Shown: positions 1-12,430 of the stretch, one piece after another | How positions within the stretch are numbered: position 1 is the stretch's first letter | Layout of the letters: each line of letters opens with the position of its first letter | Assembly: GCA_027625915.1 (NCBI GenBank) | Contig: JANTQA010000047.1 | Span: 19,530,001-19,594,000, forward strand | Direction of reading: 5' to 3' | Length of the DNA: 64,000 nt | Source: Anaeramoeba flamelloides | Taxonomy: Eukaryota; Metamonada; Anaeramoebidae | Translations under genes and position numbers: made by a program | The notes under the pieces: model-generated | What the model saw: the letters and a program-made list of their open reading frames with translations, nothing else | What the model was told of the DNA's origin: nothing | The model's database searches: none

Positions 1-1414
1 CTTTCGAATTCTAGAAAACTCAATGAAAGGTGTCCTAGGTTTTCGTACCCACTCTTTAATGAGAAAAAAAAAAAAAAAAAAAAAATAAATGTTTTTCTCT
101 GAAGAATTAAATATAAAATTGCGTAAAGAAGAAGTAATTGTATCAAATATTTAAACTAAAGATCAAGAAATTAATGATTTTTTTTTAATTTTTTCAAGCC
201 CAATTATTTAATTATTTTGATTTCCATTTTGTTATTTGGTATGGAAATATATTATACTCAGATATATTCCACTTCTCTTTTTATTAGAATATTCATTTAT
301 TTAGTGAAAATAAATGATTTATATGACTATATTTTGTATAAACCAATGGTACTCAAAATTGGTCAAAGGTATTTAGTCCCTGAATTAAGTCATAAAAAAA
401 ATGCTGATTAAACTCTGATGATAAATACTGTTGAAAACTTTTTGGCCATACTATTTTAAAATGACTATAACTTAATACGGAAAGTTTAATTTTATAGTTT
501 AAAGTATAACTTTGAAGATTTTCAAAATTCAACAAAAAAAAAAATTACAATTTATTTTTATATAGAAAGTCCCATTAACAGCCAAACGATAAACCTGAAA
601 TATCAAAATTACTATGAGATCAATTTTTCTGATCAATTGAAATAATTAGTAAAAATTCAAAAATATATTCTCATTTTATAGATAAATCTACAAATTGTCA
701 AGTTAACCATTAACCGTTTTAATTGGGATATTGACTAAATATTCTAAATATATCAATTTTAACCCATTGATAAATGCAGAAATCAAAAAAAAATCACAAA
801 TCTGACAAATCAATAGAGAAAATGACTAAAATTAAAATCTAATTTTGAATATTAAATTTTAAAATCAGAATCATTTTTAACTATTTCAAATATTTAAATG
901 AATTTTAATTTGAGAAAGTTGTTTGATTATTTTGAATTTCAATTAATTTATGCAAAACCATTTGACAAAAAACTTTTTCCTCGAAGTTTTCAATTTGGAT
1001 GTATAATTTTTAAAAAATTATTAAAGCAAAGATCAAAAGAAAATAAAACTTTTATATCTGAATGTAAAAATAAAGTAATTGTCAGTACAGGTGTTTTCCA
1101 ATAAACTTATAATTTGTCCAATGAATAATCACGATAAATTAGATTTTAATTTTTAGTCAAATCTCTTGTGATTTTGTCAGATTTGGGATTTTTTTGATGC
1201 CCTGCTTTTTATATTCATTTGAAATTGACCTAAGATTTTAACAATAAGCCTTCGTCAAGTTTGAGGAATTTCGGTTTCAGATATCTTGATTGAAATGCGA
1301 AAAATAAGCAAAAAAATAATTAATTGAAAAATTTTCTGATTCAACTATCATTTCACAATGAAAATGGATTTGACAAAAATTTTCCAGAACAGTTGAAAAA
1401 AAAAATAAACTTAC
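1..1414. other. Gene-free stretch, probably part of a long intron
   Basis: No convincing coding sequence on either strand. It lies just downstream (minus strand) of a clean splice donor at 1414-1413, so it is probably intron of the phosphoesterase gene. The next expected exon, starting with the family's GNHE motif, is not visible here, so the intron probably runs past the window edge. The first 60 bases resemble the end of the multi-hairpin repeat. Bases about 200-420 are a dispersed repeat. A 68-codon ATG frame at 898-1104 has no recognisable similarity. Confidence 0.5.
200..420 (+). repeat. Dispersed repeat, copy 1 of 3
   Basis: A block with a two-step motif (a stretch like TATACTCAGATATATTCCAC, then an AT-rich run ending near AAAATTGGTCAAAG) recurs at about 28130-28290 and 58470-58610 in the same orientation. 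No terminal repeats were identified. Any open frame in it is probably chance. Confidence 0.5.
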
Positions 1415-1905
1415 CCTGCAATCACAAGAATCAATTTAAAGCTATTAGATAAGTGGATAAGAAAGTTAGCATAACCGTCCTGAAAGGGATCACCAATATC
1501 ACCAAGTAAGGCCAAAATATCACCTTTTGCCTGGATCAAGTTTTGAGAATATTCAAGTAATTCTTCTTCTTTTCGCAACATTTCTAGATGCATATCGGAT
1601 GCAATTTGAAGTTTAACACTTTCCTCGTCTTGAAAAATGTTTATTGTTTGAATAGTTCCTTCTTTCTTTTCTTTTTCTTTTTCTTTTTCTATTTCTATTT
1701 CTATTTCTTTTTGGTTTTCCTGAACTTTTTCTTTTTCATTTTCATTTTCTTTTTCATTTTTATTTGATTTTTTTTTGTCTTTTTCATTTTCATTTGATTT
1801 AGTTTTCTTTTCCTTTTCTTTTTCTTTTTCATTTTCATTTTCCTTCCCCTTTTCCATGCCTTTTTGGTACTCGTCTGATTTCTCTTTTGTTTTTTTCAAA
1901 TCCAT
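1415..1905 (-). CDS. Calcineurin-like metallophosphoesterase, first exon (partial gene)
   Basis: The exon starts with ATG at 1905. Residues 1-82 are a low-complexity Lys/Glu/Asn tract. From about residue 96 the sequence becomes the start of a metallophosphoesterase fold: beta-strand LQIASDMH gives the D-x-H metal motif (Asp104, His106), and LLGDIGDP gives the second metal motif GD-x2-D (Asp136, Asp139). The exon ends in a hydrophobic strand (LILVIAG) exactly where the family has GNHE. The open frame is broken there by a good donor (G-GTAAGT, exon end 1415, phase 2, first two bases of a Gly codon), so the Asn-His motif should lie in the next exon, which I cannot find and which probably lies beyond base 1. 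The family hydrolyses phosphoesters with two metal ions; substrate is unknown. Family assignment is firm, gene structure is inferred. Confidence 0.75.
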
Positions 1906-2120
1906 TCAAAAATATTAATTTGATAAAAAATGTTGTTTCAGAACCAAATTTTTATTCTGTATTTACCTTTCATTGTGTCGAAATGTTTTAAAGATTTTGA
2001 AAGAATTCTTAAATTGAAAAAGGTGATATTTTTATAACAACAACCCCTGAAAAATTAAATAAATTCAAGTAGAATTTTCATTGAAGAATTAAGGTTGATC
2101 AAAAAAAAGCCGATTTTAAA

Positions 2121-3165
2121 AGGCATATGTACTAAAAAATTGTTGAAATATGTCCTTTATCGTTTCGGATCTAGAAGAACGAATAGGTATTTCAAAATTT
2201 TATACCCTGTATTGAAAATAAGTCTGTTAATTAAAATAAAACTGGAAAAGAGATTTAATTATAGTTATGAGGGAAACTTTTCGAAAAAAGTTGTTAAATC
2301 TACTTTATTTCAAAACCAAATCCTTTTTTGAAAAATAAATCTCTTAAAATTACAACTCACCAACTTATTAAAATGATAATTAATCAAATTAAACTTGTTC
2401 AAAACACTATTCAATTAACCAAAAAACAAGATAAAAAAATTATCATTTTGCAAACTATGGTAAATCTCAATCAAACTCGATTCAATTTTACAAAATAAAT
2501 AGATCTACTTAAGTTATCAAACAATAAAATGAGTGTCCAATTGACACTACTTTAACGAACTTTGTGTTGATATATTACTGAGTTCATAAAAAAATTGGTT
2601 TGTTATAAAAATAATTTATTTTTAAATAAAAGAAATTATAAAACAATTTTACGAATATTCAAAAAGGAAAAATCATTTCAGGGATTATTTTCATATCAGG
2701 TATATTTTTCAATATTATATTTGAAAATTTATCTCAAAAGTCTCTTATTTGTAAGTTAGAGTGTTTTCCTGAAACTCTTTCTGTTTTGTTCTTGTTAACT
2801 ATTATCTATTTTCTAATAAAAAATTTGTTAAAAAACCAGTTAGAATAAAAAGGGTTGGCTTTAGAGTTCCATTCCAACTTATTATTAAGACTCTAATTAG
2901 TTAGAATTAATAATTCGTAAACTTTTGAAATATTTATTTATTTATTTATTTATAGAAAGGGGTAATTATTGATAATTTATCAAATAAAAAAAAAGAGAAG
3001 AAAAATAATTAAAATATATATAAAAAATAAATTTAACATTTTCATGACCAAATAGAAACTATCGACTTCCTGAATACACTTAACTTTTGTAATATATTGG
3101 TTCTTCTAGATCTCAAAAGAAAAAGGACATACTTTAACAATTTTTTAACTAAAATGTCCCCTCAC
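2121..3165. repeat. Inverted repeat arms about 75 bp, 0.9 kb apart
   Basis: The left arm (2121-2195) and the reverse complement of 3085-3165 match closely, sharing TATGTCCTTT and GATCTAGAAGAAC. The space between holds a MITE-D copy. This could be one foldback element into which MITE-D inserted, or two oppositely oriented copies of a short repeat. The open frame at 2095-2331 begins with TTG and runs into the repeat, so it is not taken as a gene. Confidence 0.45.
2290..2720 (+). mobile_element. MITE-D, short copy 1
   Basis: Non-coding element shared with 7790-8275 (inverted), 14800-15130 (inverted, partial) and the long copy at 23771-25642. Conserved landmarks are ACTTATTAAAATGAT, a CAAAACAC-ATTCAA block and a terminal part reading GGGATTATTTTCATATCAGG. 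Ends resemble each other in inverted orientation, so it is a terminal-inverted-repeat element without a transposase. Exact tips are eroded. Confidence 0.55.
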
Positions 3166-6100
3166 AATAGCCCCCCCTTTTTTTTTTTTTTTTTTTTGAT
3201 ATACTTTAATTCTTTTTAGGAATAGATAACAATAATTTTGTCGAAAAACATATTTAAATCCTCTGTGACCTGCATTTTGAAAGATAACATATTATATTGT
3301 TAATATTAAATTTGATGGATTAAAATATTATCTTAATTTTCAAGTCGGAATAATAATAATAAAACAACTAAAATATTTATTTATATTCACTTTGGAAAAC
3401 ACTTTAGATGGGTTTTCAACTATTAATAAACTTAATACAAATAAACTTAAAATAAAAATTTGTTTTTTTGATTAATTAGAATATCATAACACAAAAAACA
3501 TTAGATTCATTTTTTGAAAGAAGGCTTAAAGAAACAAAAAAATTAAATTACAATTGCATTATATTAGACCTATATAAAAATTAAAGTAAAAAGAGAAACT
3601 CAAGATAAAATTTAAATAATCCAGTGTTTTATTATTGTTATTTTGAAATTCCAAAAATAATTAGTTTTGCAATATTTTAATTTCATGATGTACTCAATAA
3701 TCCTATTAAAAAAACCGAAATAAGGGTTATTTTTAGTTGCTTTTTATTGAGTTAGTTGTATTTTTAAATTTATCTCAATATATAAAAATAATATGTAAAA
3801 ATCTATTAGTTAATTATGTACTTTTTTTCTAAAATTGGTTTTTTTAGCTATTAATCTACATTTCTGGATAAATTTAAGAAAGATATTTTGCAACTTTACA
3901 GTCTGAATATTGAAAATTCAACCCTTTAAATTTGTCTCTAAAATATACATCAGTCGCAAAAAAATTTAAATTCTCAAAACAAAATATTCCTAAATTTTAT
4001 TTTTTGAGTCTCATTTTTTTAACAAAACATACAAGTAAATCAATATTTATTAATATTATTATTATTTTAAATATTTGTTAGAACTGTTTTAAAATGAAAT
4101 TTTGTCAATTGAATAAAATAAAAATAAAAAAAAAAAATTTAAAGATTGATTGAGAACCAATGATGGATAACTGGAAAAGTATACAATATCTAAGAGTATG
4201 AATCGAGTTTAAATTATACTAATCAAATTCTTCTTTGTTGTTTATCCTATTCTCAATAAGGTTGCAAAATCCAATTAAAATAAAACCCTCTTTAATCTTC
4301 AATCAGTTATTTATTCTCTGAAGAACTCACATAACTAAATTTATTCGATTTTATTATTATAAAAATTACCCTGAATAAGAAATAGAACAAAAAAACTTTC
4401 AATTTATGTAGTGGATCAGATTCTAGGAAGAATTAATTAATTTCGATTAGGACCAATATTGTATCTATACCAAAAAGAGGATTTTATAAGTTTAATAGAG
4501 TCTATAGAGTTCTGTATAGAGTCTAGAGATATCAAAATTCAAAAGAATGAAGCAAGACGAAAATCTTTGATTAATTTTTTAAACTCTTGAAAACCTAAAA
4601 TACATTTTTTTAAATAAACAATAAAAAGAAAAATTGTCAAAATTTCATTTTATTTCTTGAATTAAAAAAAAATATCAAAGGTAAAAAAGTGAAATTTTGT
4701 TACATGACCAATAATGAAAGAATAATTATAAAGAAAAAATGATTTTAGACAAGTGTAACTTTCAAAATAAACACCATCCGGAAATTGCGGTTCACCTGAA
4801 ATAATAAATTGAAAAAAAAAAAAAAAACCCTTTAGTATTCAAGAATAACTAATAATTAAATCTAATTTTTAATTAACTTTTACATTATTCTATAATTATA
4901 GAAACCTGATATTTTAAAAATTAAAAAAAAATAAAAACCAAAAACTAAAAAAAAGTGAGTAACAATTATTGAAATGACCATTACCAATTTTTTCATCACT
5001 GAACTTTCACTGAAAAAAAGTTAACAAGAAGATTTTTTACTAATAATCAAATTCATTTGAAAAGAAATTACATAGTTTCAATTTCCTTAGTGATTATTTA
5101 TCTTTTCGAAGATCTAAATATTATCCACATGATCTTTTATAAAAAAAAAAGACTAAAAAAAAAAAAATGAAAAAGAAAAAAAAAAAAGAATAAGAAAAAA
5201 AAAGTCAAAAAAAAGAAAAAGAAAAAGTAAAAAAAAAAAGAAAAAAAAAATTTGAAAAATTAGAAAAAATAATTAATATCATAAAATTTGAAAATATTGT
5301 TTTGATTAGAATATGGGACAAACTCTCAAAACAACTTCCATTCACATTATTAAGAGAGTCAAAATTTTTGAAATCTAGTATAGAATTTTTCTTTATCCAA
5401 ATTGTAAATGATTGAAAATTTATCATGAATTGCATGAGGAGAGGCGGTAATTAGTTCGAATAAAAACATTACCACAAATATCATGATCCCAAAGAGTATA
5501 TTTACTTGATAAAAAAAAACTGTATGTTATGAGTTTTAAATCACCAATTCTAATTTCTTAACTCCCAACCTAAAAAGAAGTCTTTTAAGGCAACTTTTTT
5601 TTCAGTTATCTAATTTTAAAAAAAAAAAACAAAAATAAATTATTTAAAAATTCGAAATAACAACAAAATATAATTAAAAATTTTAGTTTAAAAGCCATCC
5701 TTCCAATTTTTTATTAAATATCTCTCATTCAATAACCTTTTTTGATTCAGATTAGAAAAATAAAAGAAAAAGAATATTTTCCAAACAACCATTAAAATTC
5801 ATATTTTGTCAAAGGTAGATCAACAAAGAACCAAAATAATGAGTTACCACACCCAACACAAGACAATCATATTTCAAATTTCCAGGCACACAAACCTTAA
5901 AGCGAGCCATTTATATGGTAAATATTTGTATTGAAAATACATTTAAATCTTGATTAATTAAGAGCCTTTGGGTTATTGTACAATCCCACACCAATTCACA
6001 ATAGACCAAACCCAAGAATATTTATTTATAAATAAAGAAAAATTCAAATTATACTTGAAAGAAAAGGATTGAAAATTATTAATTCACCAAAAGTATTTAG

Positions 6101-6442
6101 GAAAGAATAAAAATGTTCAAGTTTAACATCGAGAAATATTCAAAAATAAAAATGTTCTGACAAAGATTTGAGTGTTCTGAACAATTAACTTACTTTTCGT
6201 GGTTAGGTTAGTAGAAATAAAAAGAAGAAACAATTATTTTTTAAAAAACGAACTGCTAAAGCAGATACAATGAGTTTAACTGTGTACATAATTCATTGGA
6301 TTAATCTATGTCAGGAAACACATTTCTTTCAAAAGATAGGAGTATTAAAAAAGAAAAAGAATTTATTTTTTCCTCATTTGCTTTTGTCTGCTTTCTTTTA
6401 AATTAAAAAGATCAATCTAAAAACCCAAAACCAATATCTTTG

Positions 6443-7498
6443 ATGGTGAGCAAATTATTTTGTTGTTGTGCTGTGCTACCTCTCTTCATTTCAAGTTATT
6501 TATTTTTAATCCAATTTCTTCACACGGAGCCCTTTGAATGGCCATACCGCGACATTGTTTTTTCAAAGGAAGGAAAAAGGATTTCGTTTAGCGAATATGG
6601 CCAAAAGAGTTCTTCACATATTTGGGTTCACTTTCATGGAACACCAGGATCGAGTATCTTTATACCTAGTAGTGTTCGTTCTGCATTTGAAAACTCAGGG
6701 GTGAGGCTAATCTTGCCAGATCGCTCTGGGTTTGGGATGAGTGCTTTTAATAAAAACAGAACGATCCTGGACAGCGGGAAAGATCTCTACAGCCTATTGT
6801 CCTCACTGAATCTGCCAAGCAATTGCGATTTAGTTTTAAGTGGGCATTCAAGCGGCGCCCCATTTGCCTTCGGCGCTTCAATTTGGGGAGAAATGCCATG
6901 CAAACTAACCAGCATCATCTTGTTTGCGCCTGCGATCACACACCTCTCCCAAGATCTTCCAAAAAACTTCAGCGCCCAAGAGATCTACTCAGACATTGAG
7001 CCATCGAACCCTCATCATGTCAAATATTTAGTTGAAAATATGTGGATACTCAAATATGTGTTCCGTTTGTTGGCGCCAATGTTTGTCTTTTACCCCGAGT
7101 CACTTATCAACGATTATAACGAGATACACTACCAGTTCTCAGGGATCATAAATGACCGCACCGATTTCAGAAATCTATACAGAGGCGCAATTGTTGATAG
7201 CTTAACATCAGGAGTCGATAGCCTTTGGCACGACGGATTTCTATTGACACAAAAATGGCCTTTTGACTTGAAGACTCAACTTCCAAAAGTGCCGATCAAA
7301 ATCTATGTTGGCGCGCAAGACACCAACACAGGTGTCAAAATGGCACAATACACACAAACTTTAATACCAACTAGCACCTTAGAAGTCGTCCAAGACCATA
7401 CCCATGATTCTCTCCTCTTCTCAAAATTAATTGAAATTATTAAAGATTTCAAATTTAATCGGTATTCAAAACAACACTTTGAAATATTCGATTTTTAA
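6443..7498 (+). CDS. Alpha/beta hydrolase with N-terminal hydrophobic anchor
   Basis: 351 residues from the ATG at 6443 (an in-frame TTG just upstream is ignored). Residues 4-26 form a hydrophobic, Cys-rich segment, a signal peptide or membrane anchor. The catalytic domain shows the oxyanion motif HGTPG (about 65-69), LPDRSGFG, the nucleophile elbow GHSSG with Ser136, a probable acid in VGAQD (Asp293) and a probable catalytic His321 in DHTHDSL. Spacing and order are right for an intact single-domain alpha/beta hydrolase. The closest general type is the HGTPGS / proline-iminopeptidase or epoxide-hydrolase-like group; the substrate cannot be deduced. It is an intron-free frame and clearly less AT-rich than its surroundings, with more C/G third positions in its middle. 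It stands alone. Confidence 0.9.
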   Translation: MVSKLFCCCAVLPLFISSYLFLIQFLHTEPFEWPYRDIVFSKEGKRISFSEYGQKSSSHIWVHFHGTPGSSIFIPSSVRSAFENSGVRLILPDRSGFGMSAFNKNRTILDSGKDLYSLLSSLNLPSNCDLVLSGHSSGAPFAFGASIWGEMPCKLTSIILFAPAITHLSQDLPKNFSAQEIYSDIEPSNPHHVKYLVENMWILKYVFRLLAPMFVFYPESLINDYNEIHYQFSGIINDRTDFRNLYRGAIVDSLTSGVDSLWHDGFLLTQKWPFDLKTQLPKVPIKIYVGAQDTNTGVKMAQYTQTLIPTSTLEVVQDHTHDSLLFSKLIEIIKDFKFNRYSKQHFEIFDF

Positions 7499-7789
7499 AA
7501 ACCTTATCCACAAAGAAAATTCTACCTTTTTTTATATTTTTTTTTTTTTTTTTTTTATTTTTCATACTTTGAACGATAAACTATGATATAAATAATATTA
7601 AATATTGTTTATATTTTATACTTTTATAAAATAAATTTTTAATTGATTATAAAATGACTTTTAAATGAAAGTGTTATCTTCTTACATTATTATCCATTAC
7701 TTTTATTTTTTATTTTTCATTTATTTAAGAAACACTCTTTTTAATAAAAGATTATTCAATGTTATATCTGCGACTTAGGAAAAATTGAT

Positions 7790-8275
7790 GTATAGTAAGG
7801 AAAAAAATCCCTGAAAATATTATTAATTGTGAGTATTAGTAAAATTTTTGTCTAATTTCAATCAAATCCTTATTATAAATAACCAATTTTTTTATGAGAT
7901 TAGTAATAAACATACCTAAAGTTCATCAAAGTAAGGTGTCTATGGAAAACTCGAGTAATTGTTTGATAGCCTATGTTGATCAACTGTTTTTGAAATACAA
8001 TCGAGTTTTATTGAGGTTTACTTGAGTTTGGAAAATAATAATTTTTCTTCTTGTTTTTTGATTGATTGAATAGTGCTTTGTGCAAGTGTGATTTCATTAA
8101 TCATCATTCTAATAAGTGGGGGAGTTGTAATTGAAAATTTTCGATTCTTAAAAAAAGGAATTTGATTGTAAATAAATGAAATTACACAATAATTTTACTA
8201 ATATTCACCATTAAAAATCTTTTCCGGGATTTTTTTCATGTCAGGTATTTTTTTCAATACTATATTTGTTTTTAT
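7790..8275 (-). mobile_element. MITE-D, short copy 2
   Basis: Reverse-oriented relative of the 23771 element. Its plus-strand ends read AAAAAAATCCCTGAAAA on the left and CGGGATTTTTTTCATGTCAGG on the right, inverted versions of each other. The internal part matches the reverse complement of 23900-24240. No coding capacity. It is followed after about 95 bp by MITE-F, an arrangement also seen at 25.6 kb. Confidence 0.6.
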
Positions 8276-8368
8276 GATGATTGTTTTTTACAAAAAATTG
8301 TTTCTTGTGTTTTTTATGAAATAATCACTGCTTTACTTAGTTCTTTATTTATCGAGAGAAAGAAGTAA

Positions 8369-8852
8369 AGAGGTGTAAATAACCAGTGTTTTTTTATTTT
8401 AACCCATTACTAAATTTTAAATCATGTAAAAAATATTCGTTGACTCTAGAAATAAAAGAAACAAATCAATGGAATTACAAGAGTATATAAACAAGAAATA
8501 GGGGTCTTTAAATACATTTTAAAAATGAATTATGAAGATATTGGAAGATTAAAATGTTATTTTTTGACAAAAAAATGAGAAAAATTTCATTTTTTGCATT
8601 TTTTGTAAAAAAATCATTTTATCTAAGAAATTTTGAAAATATGAAGAAACTTTTGAAACAATAACATTTAATATTATTGAGCCATTTTGATTAATCAAAG
8701 ATCTAACCTCAAAAGTCAAATCAAATCCGAACCAAGAATATATATGTGTGTCTTCCTATCTTCAAATACCCAAGTCTGAAAAAAAAAAAAAAAAACGAGT
8801 TAAATTGTTATAATGGGCTAAAGGTTGTCAATACAGGCTATTATAATCACTG
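8369..8852 (+). mobile_element. MITE-F copy 1 (Tc1/mariner-type ends)
   Basis: About 480 bp, closely matched along its length to 25649-26125 in the same orientation. The right end reads CACTG followed by TA, as in the second copy; the left tip is eroded (GAGGTGTAAATAACC instead of CAGTGGTGTAACTAACC). The interior has the landmarks TATTATTGA and GATCTAACCTC and no open frame, so it is a non-autonomous element. Confidence 0.65.
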
Positions 8853-8871
8853 TAGTGACTAAAAATTTATC

Positions 8872-8902
<31 letters not shown>

Positions 8903-9162
8903 AGAAGAAGAAAAATAAGAAAAGATTATAATTTAACAAATAATAATAATCTTTTCATTATCAATTAAAAAAAAAAGATAAATTTATAATTGATTACACT
9001 CTCCAGAGTCCAATGACACATTCCTAAAATTTCATAGAAGGGGTAGAAACACAATAAAAAAGATTATCCATAACAAATAAAAATTTCACAATCTGAGATT
9101 GTTTATAGAGATTCAATTGTTGTTACACTAGTCTAAATATGAATGTTGCCAAAAACCGAGTT

Positions 9163-9456
9163 TTTCCAATTTTAGAGATAAATAATGACTTCCATCCCTT
9201 TACCCAAATTATGGTAATAATAAATAGAATATCTGATTACCTTAATATAATAATAATAATTTTAATCAAAAAATCATTTGGTGAAAATCAATCTTGCATT
9301 TTTTTAAAAATCATTTTTCAAACAAAGTATTGGCATTTAACAAACGATTTTATATTGAAAAGACATTGAGCTGAAAAACGAAGAAGAATATATGGTTTAT
9401 TATTACCAAAATTTGGATAAATAGATGACACTCATTATTTATCTCTAAAATTGTAA
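9163..9456. mobile_element. Foldback element with about 60 bp inverted ends
   Basis: The left arm begins CAATTTTAGAGATAAATAAT and continues through a TTTAYCCAAATT block to TGGTAATAATAAA. The same series is present inverted at about 9390-9456. The central loop is AT-rich. The frame at 9139-9369 crosses the left arm and is not counted as a gene. No second copy was noticed in the window. Confidence 0.6.
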
Positions 9457-10797
9457 AAAATATATTTTTTACAGCATTCCATTTTTTCAATTTGATAGAA
9501 TATAATCAATTTTATTGTTAAATTTGATAAAATGGGTTTAAACTCTTTTATATGAATAATTTGAGGATTTTTTATTATTGATTTATTGTTGATAATATAA
9601 ATAAAAAAGAGTAAAAAGGAAAAATAATTTTAAATTAAGTCAAAATATAATAATCACAGCTTAAGAAGTTAGGGATAGGTTAAAAAAATTCTGGAAACAA
9701 CTTTTATCTCAACAAATGTTGATATATTGATTCCAACTATAAAGAAAAAAAAAACCAAAAATAGATTTAAATAAAATAAATACAAATGATAATTTAATAA
9801 TTAAATTTGTTTGATTCAAAAAACATGTATCGTTTTTTTCTTTCTTTGAAATTTATATTTTAAGTAATTTTGTTATCCTGTATATTTTTTCTTTTTTTTT
9901 TTTAAATTTTTTCCCTGACTGAATCTTCTTTAAATTCATAAGAAGATTTAAATTGGGGAAAAGATCAATTGGCTATTTATTAATAATAAGATACTGAAAA
10001 ATTTTAATAAAGTAACTTAAAAACAAATATATCTAAACAAGTAAAAAAAATGGCTAAAGGTTTCAATCAAATTAGATCAAAAAGAAAAAGAAAGAAATCA
10101 CTACAATTAAATAACGATCCCTAAGTGAAAATCCATGATAATTTATCAAATTAAATTAAATTAAAAAAAATATCATGGATGTGATTTTGGGAGTATTTTT
10201 AATTAAAGATAAAATTTATTTATTTATTTTTTTTTTATCAATAGCTTCGAATAAACCCTTTTTAATTTTAATTTTTACTTTTTCCTTTTTTCTTTTCAAT
10301 GTTTTTTTTAATTTTTAACCTTTTAAAAAAATTTTGGGTATTTCTTATCTTGAATATCCCTGAAAAATATCATTTTAAACTTAAATTCCCTTTGGAAAAA
10401 TCTATGTAAAATGTCATTTATAGTATAATTGACACTTCTTGAACAAAAATAAAATAAAAAAATCGTGTATTTTTTTTCAATAATTTAAAACAATGACATA
10501 ATACAAAAATTGATTTTACCCACTCCAATGTAAAATTATTTAAATAAATATATTACTAATTTTCAATTAAGGAATGAGAAAAATCTCATTCATATTTCAA
10601 AAAAAAAATTCAAAATTTTCCAAAGTTAAAACACTTGCACAAATAAAAATAATTCCCTAATAAAAAAAGTTTTTTTCTAAGATATTATAAACGTTTAAAA
10701 TGTTATTAAATTTTATAATAACAACTTTGATAGCATAAATGTTTGTTATAAATTGTGTTATTTATTTTATAATATGTTATTTTCTTTTATAATGATA

Positions 10798-11196
10798 CAG
10801 CTGTTCCAAGGATACCGTGAAATTTTATCAATATCAAAATTTGATGTTGATATAGATTTTTAAATCTAAGAATATAAGAATAAGAAATTTTATATTGAAA
10901 ATATTTTTCCATTAATGAGTTCATATGAAAAATATTCTTCAAATGTGATCGAGAAATTTATTCATTTTTTAGAGGAAATTTTATCTCGTTTATTAATGAA
11001 TTTTTAATGTTTAGAGTCATTTTGGGTTCTAAAAATTTATTTTTTGAAAATCAGAAAAAATTCTTGAATATTGACTCATTTAGGAAATTTTTTTTTCAAT
11101 ATGAGCTTTATTATTCTCATATTGAACTTTTTAAAAATTTATATCAACATCAAATTTTGATATTGATAAAATTTCACGGTAGCTTTATATTGACTG
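10798..11196. mobile_element. TA-flanked MITE with about 60 bp inverted ends
   Basis: Left end TA-CAGCTGTTCC, right end inverted as TA-CAGTCAATATAAAG; both then run into the same ACCGTGAAATTTTATCAATA block and on for about 50 bp. TA target duplication at 10796-10797 and 11197-11198 and a CAG start suggest Tc1/mariner mobilisation. No transposase. The frame at 11007-11249 runs out of the element and looks like chance. Confidence 0.7.
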
Positions 11197-11289
11197 TATT
11201 TTTTCAAAAAAAATTGAAAAAATCATCATATAAAAGGAAATTTTGTTAGAGAAATGTTATATAGATTTTATATAAAAAAAGTTTATTAT

Positions 11290-11840
11290 TAGGTATAATT
11301 TCATTCAAATTGGATATAATTTTGATTTTTAGAATAGGAAAAATCATTTTTTCATCTTTTTTTTTTTTTATTTTAATTTAATTTTTTAAATTCGGTATCC
11401 TGTTTCATTGGATCAATGATTTTGTTAAATGATTAATATGATGTTAAAAGTTGAGTTGATTAAAATAGAAGAAACTCAAATAAAATTGGTTTTATATTAT
11501 CTAACCTTTTGATTCATCAATAATTGTTAATATAATTTAAAGCAAATTTACTCATGTATTTTTTTATTTTACTCTCTCCAAAATTTTTGACACACTTGAT
11601 AATTTATTAGTATTGGTCATTATTTATTTTTTTGTTTTTTGAGTATTGAAATATCCGTACAATTGTTAATATTCTAATTAGTGAATGGTTCTGATATGGT
11701 GTTTCTTCGAGAATTTATAGAATAAGTTTTTTTTCTTTTAACAATTGAATTTTTGTGTGTTAAAAATTTTTAATTGGGGTTTATAATTTAATTGGAATTG
11801 ATCCTTTTAATTATAATTCTTTTAAATAAAATTTAGTAAT
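11290..11840 (+). repeat. 550-bp dispersed repeat, pair with 52990-53500
   Basis: The two blocks are collinear over about 0.5 kb, sharing for instance TTAAAATAGAAGAA, TTTACTCATG and a CTCCAAAATTTTT stretch. Divergence is moderate, with indels in homopolymers. No terminal inverted repeats or coding frame were identified, so the class is unknown. Confidence 0.55.
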
Positions 11841-12429
11841 TTTTCACACAAACTAATACCACTCTCAATTGTCACTTTATTGTTTTTCGGTATTTACAAT
11901 AGAACAAAAAATAAAAACCAACACAAAAACAAAAAAAAAACAATTAAACAATTGTTTTTTTCAAAATAATTTATTAGAATCTGTGAACAAAGGATAGTAA
12001 CCTAAACCGATAATCAGAGTACATCATTTGTCTTGTATACGAAGATTTCGTTTGGAACTCACCACCTTAATTTGTTCAGCTGTTTTTACGAAACATCGAT
12101 AAAAATTGTAAAATTTTCTGAAAACGACTTTTTGAAAAACCTTTAATTTGAGATAGAAAAGGTTATTAGAAATAATGATTTGTTGTTTGTCCTTGTTTGT
12201 GTGTGAATATGACAAGAAGTGAAAATTGTGCTTGTATGAAATGATCTTATTTTTGTCGAGTTGGAAACTTTGGTAAGGAAAAGAAAAAAAAAAACTTGGA
12301 AACACTCGGACTAATTCACTAAAACTTTTATCAAATTACGGGTTCTGTTCAGTCTTGAATTTTATTAAAAAGAATTTTTTAATTTCAGAAAAAGCCAACA
12401 AAAGCTTACGTATTTTTTGGGAATTAAAA

Positions 12430-12430
<1 letters not shown>

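Larger units (their letters stand above)
1906..6442. other. 4.5 kb AT-rich gene-free stretch
   Basis: Between the divergent phosphoesterase and alpha/beta hydrolase genes. Apart from the MITE-D copy and the inverted arms listed separately, it contains only A/T homopolymers (for example T-runs near 3178-3197 and A/T-rich blocks at 5140-5250) and frames that look like chance. The promoters of both flanking genes must lie at its two ends, but no motif could be assigned. Confidence 0.5.

Noticed and set aside
12024-12305. 93-codon minus-strand frame, possibly a LYR-like exon (FYRCFVKTAEQIK)
   Set aside because: The LYR resemblance is only a few residues, the frame is otherwise Phe/Lys/Asn-rich, and no downstream exon in matching phase was found.
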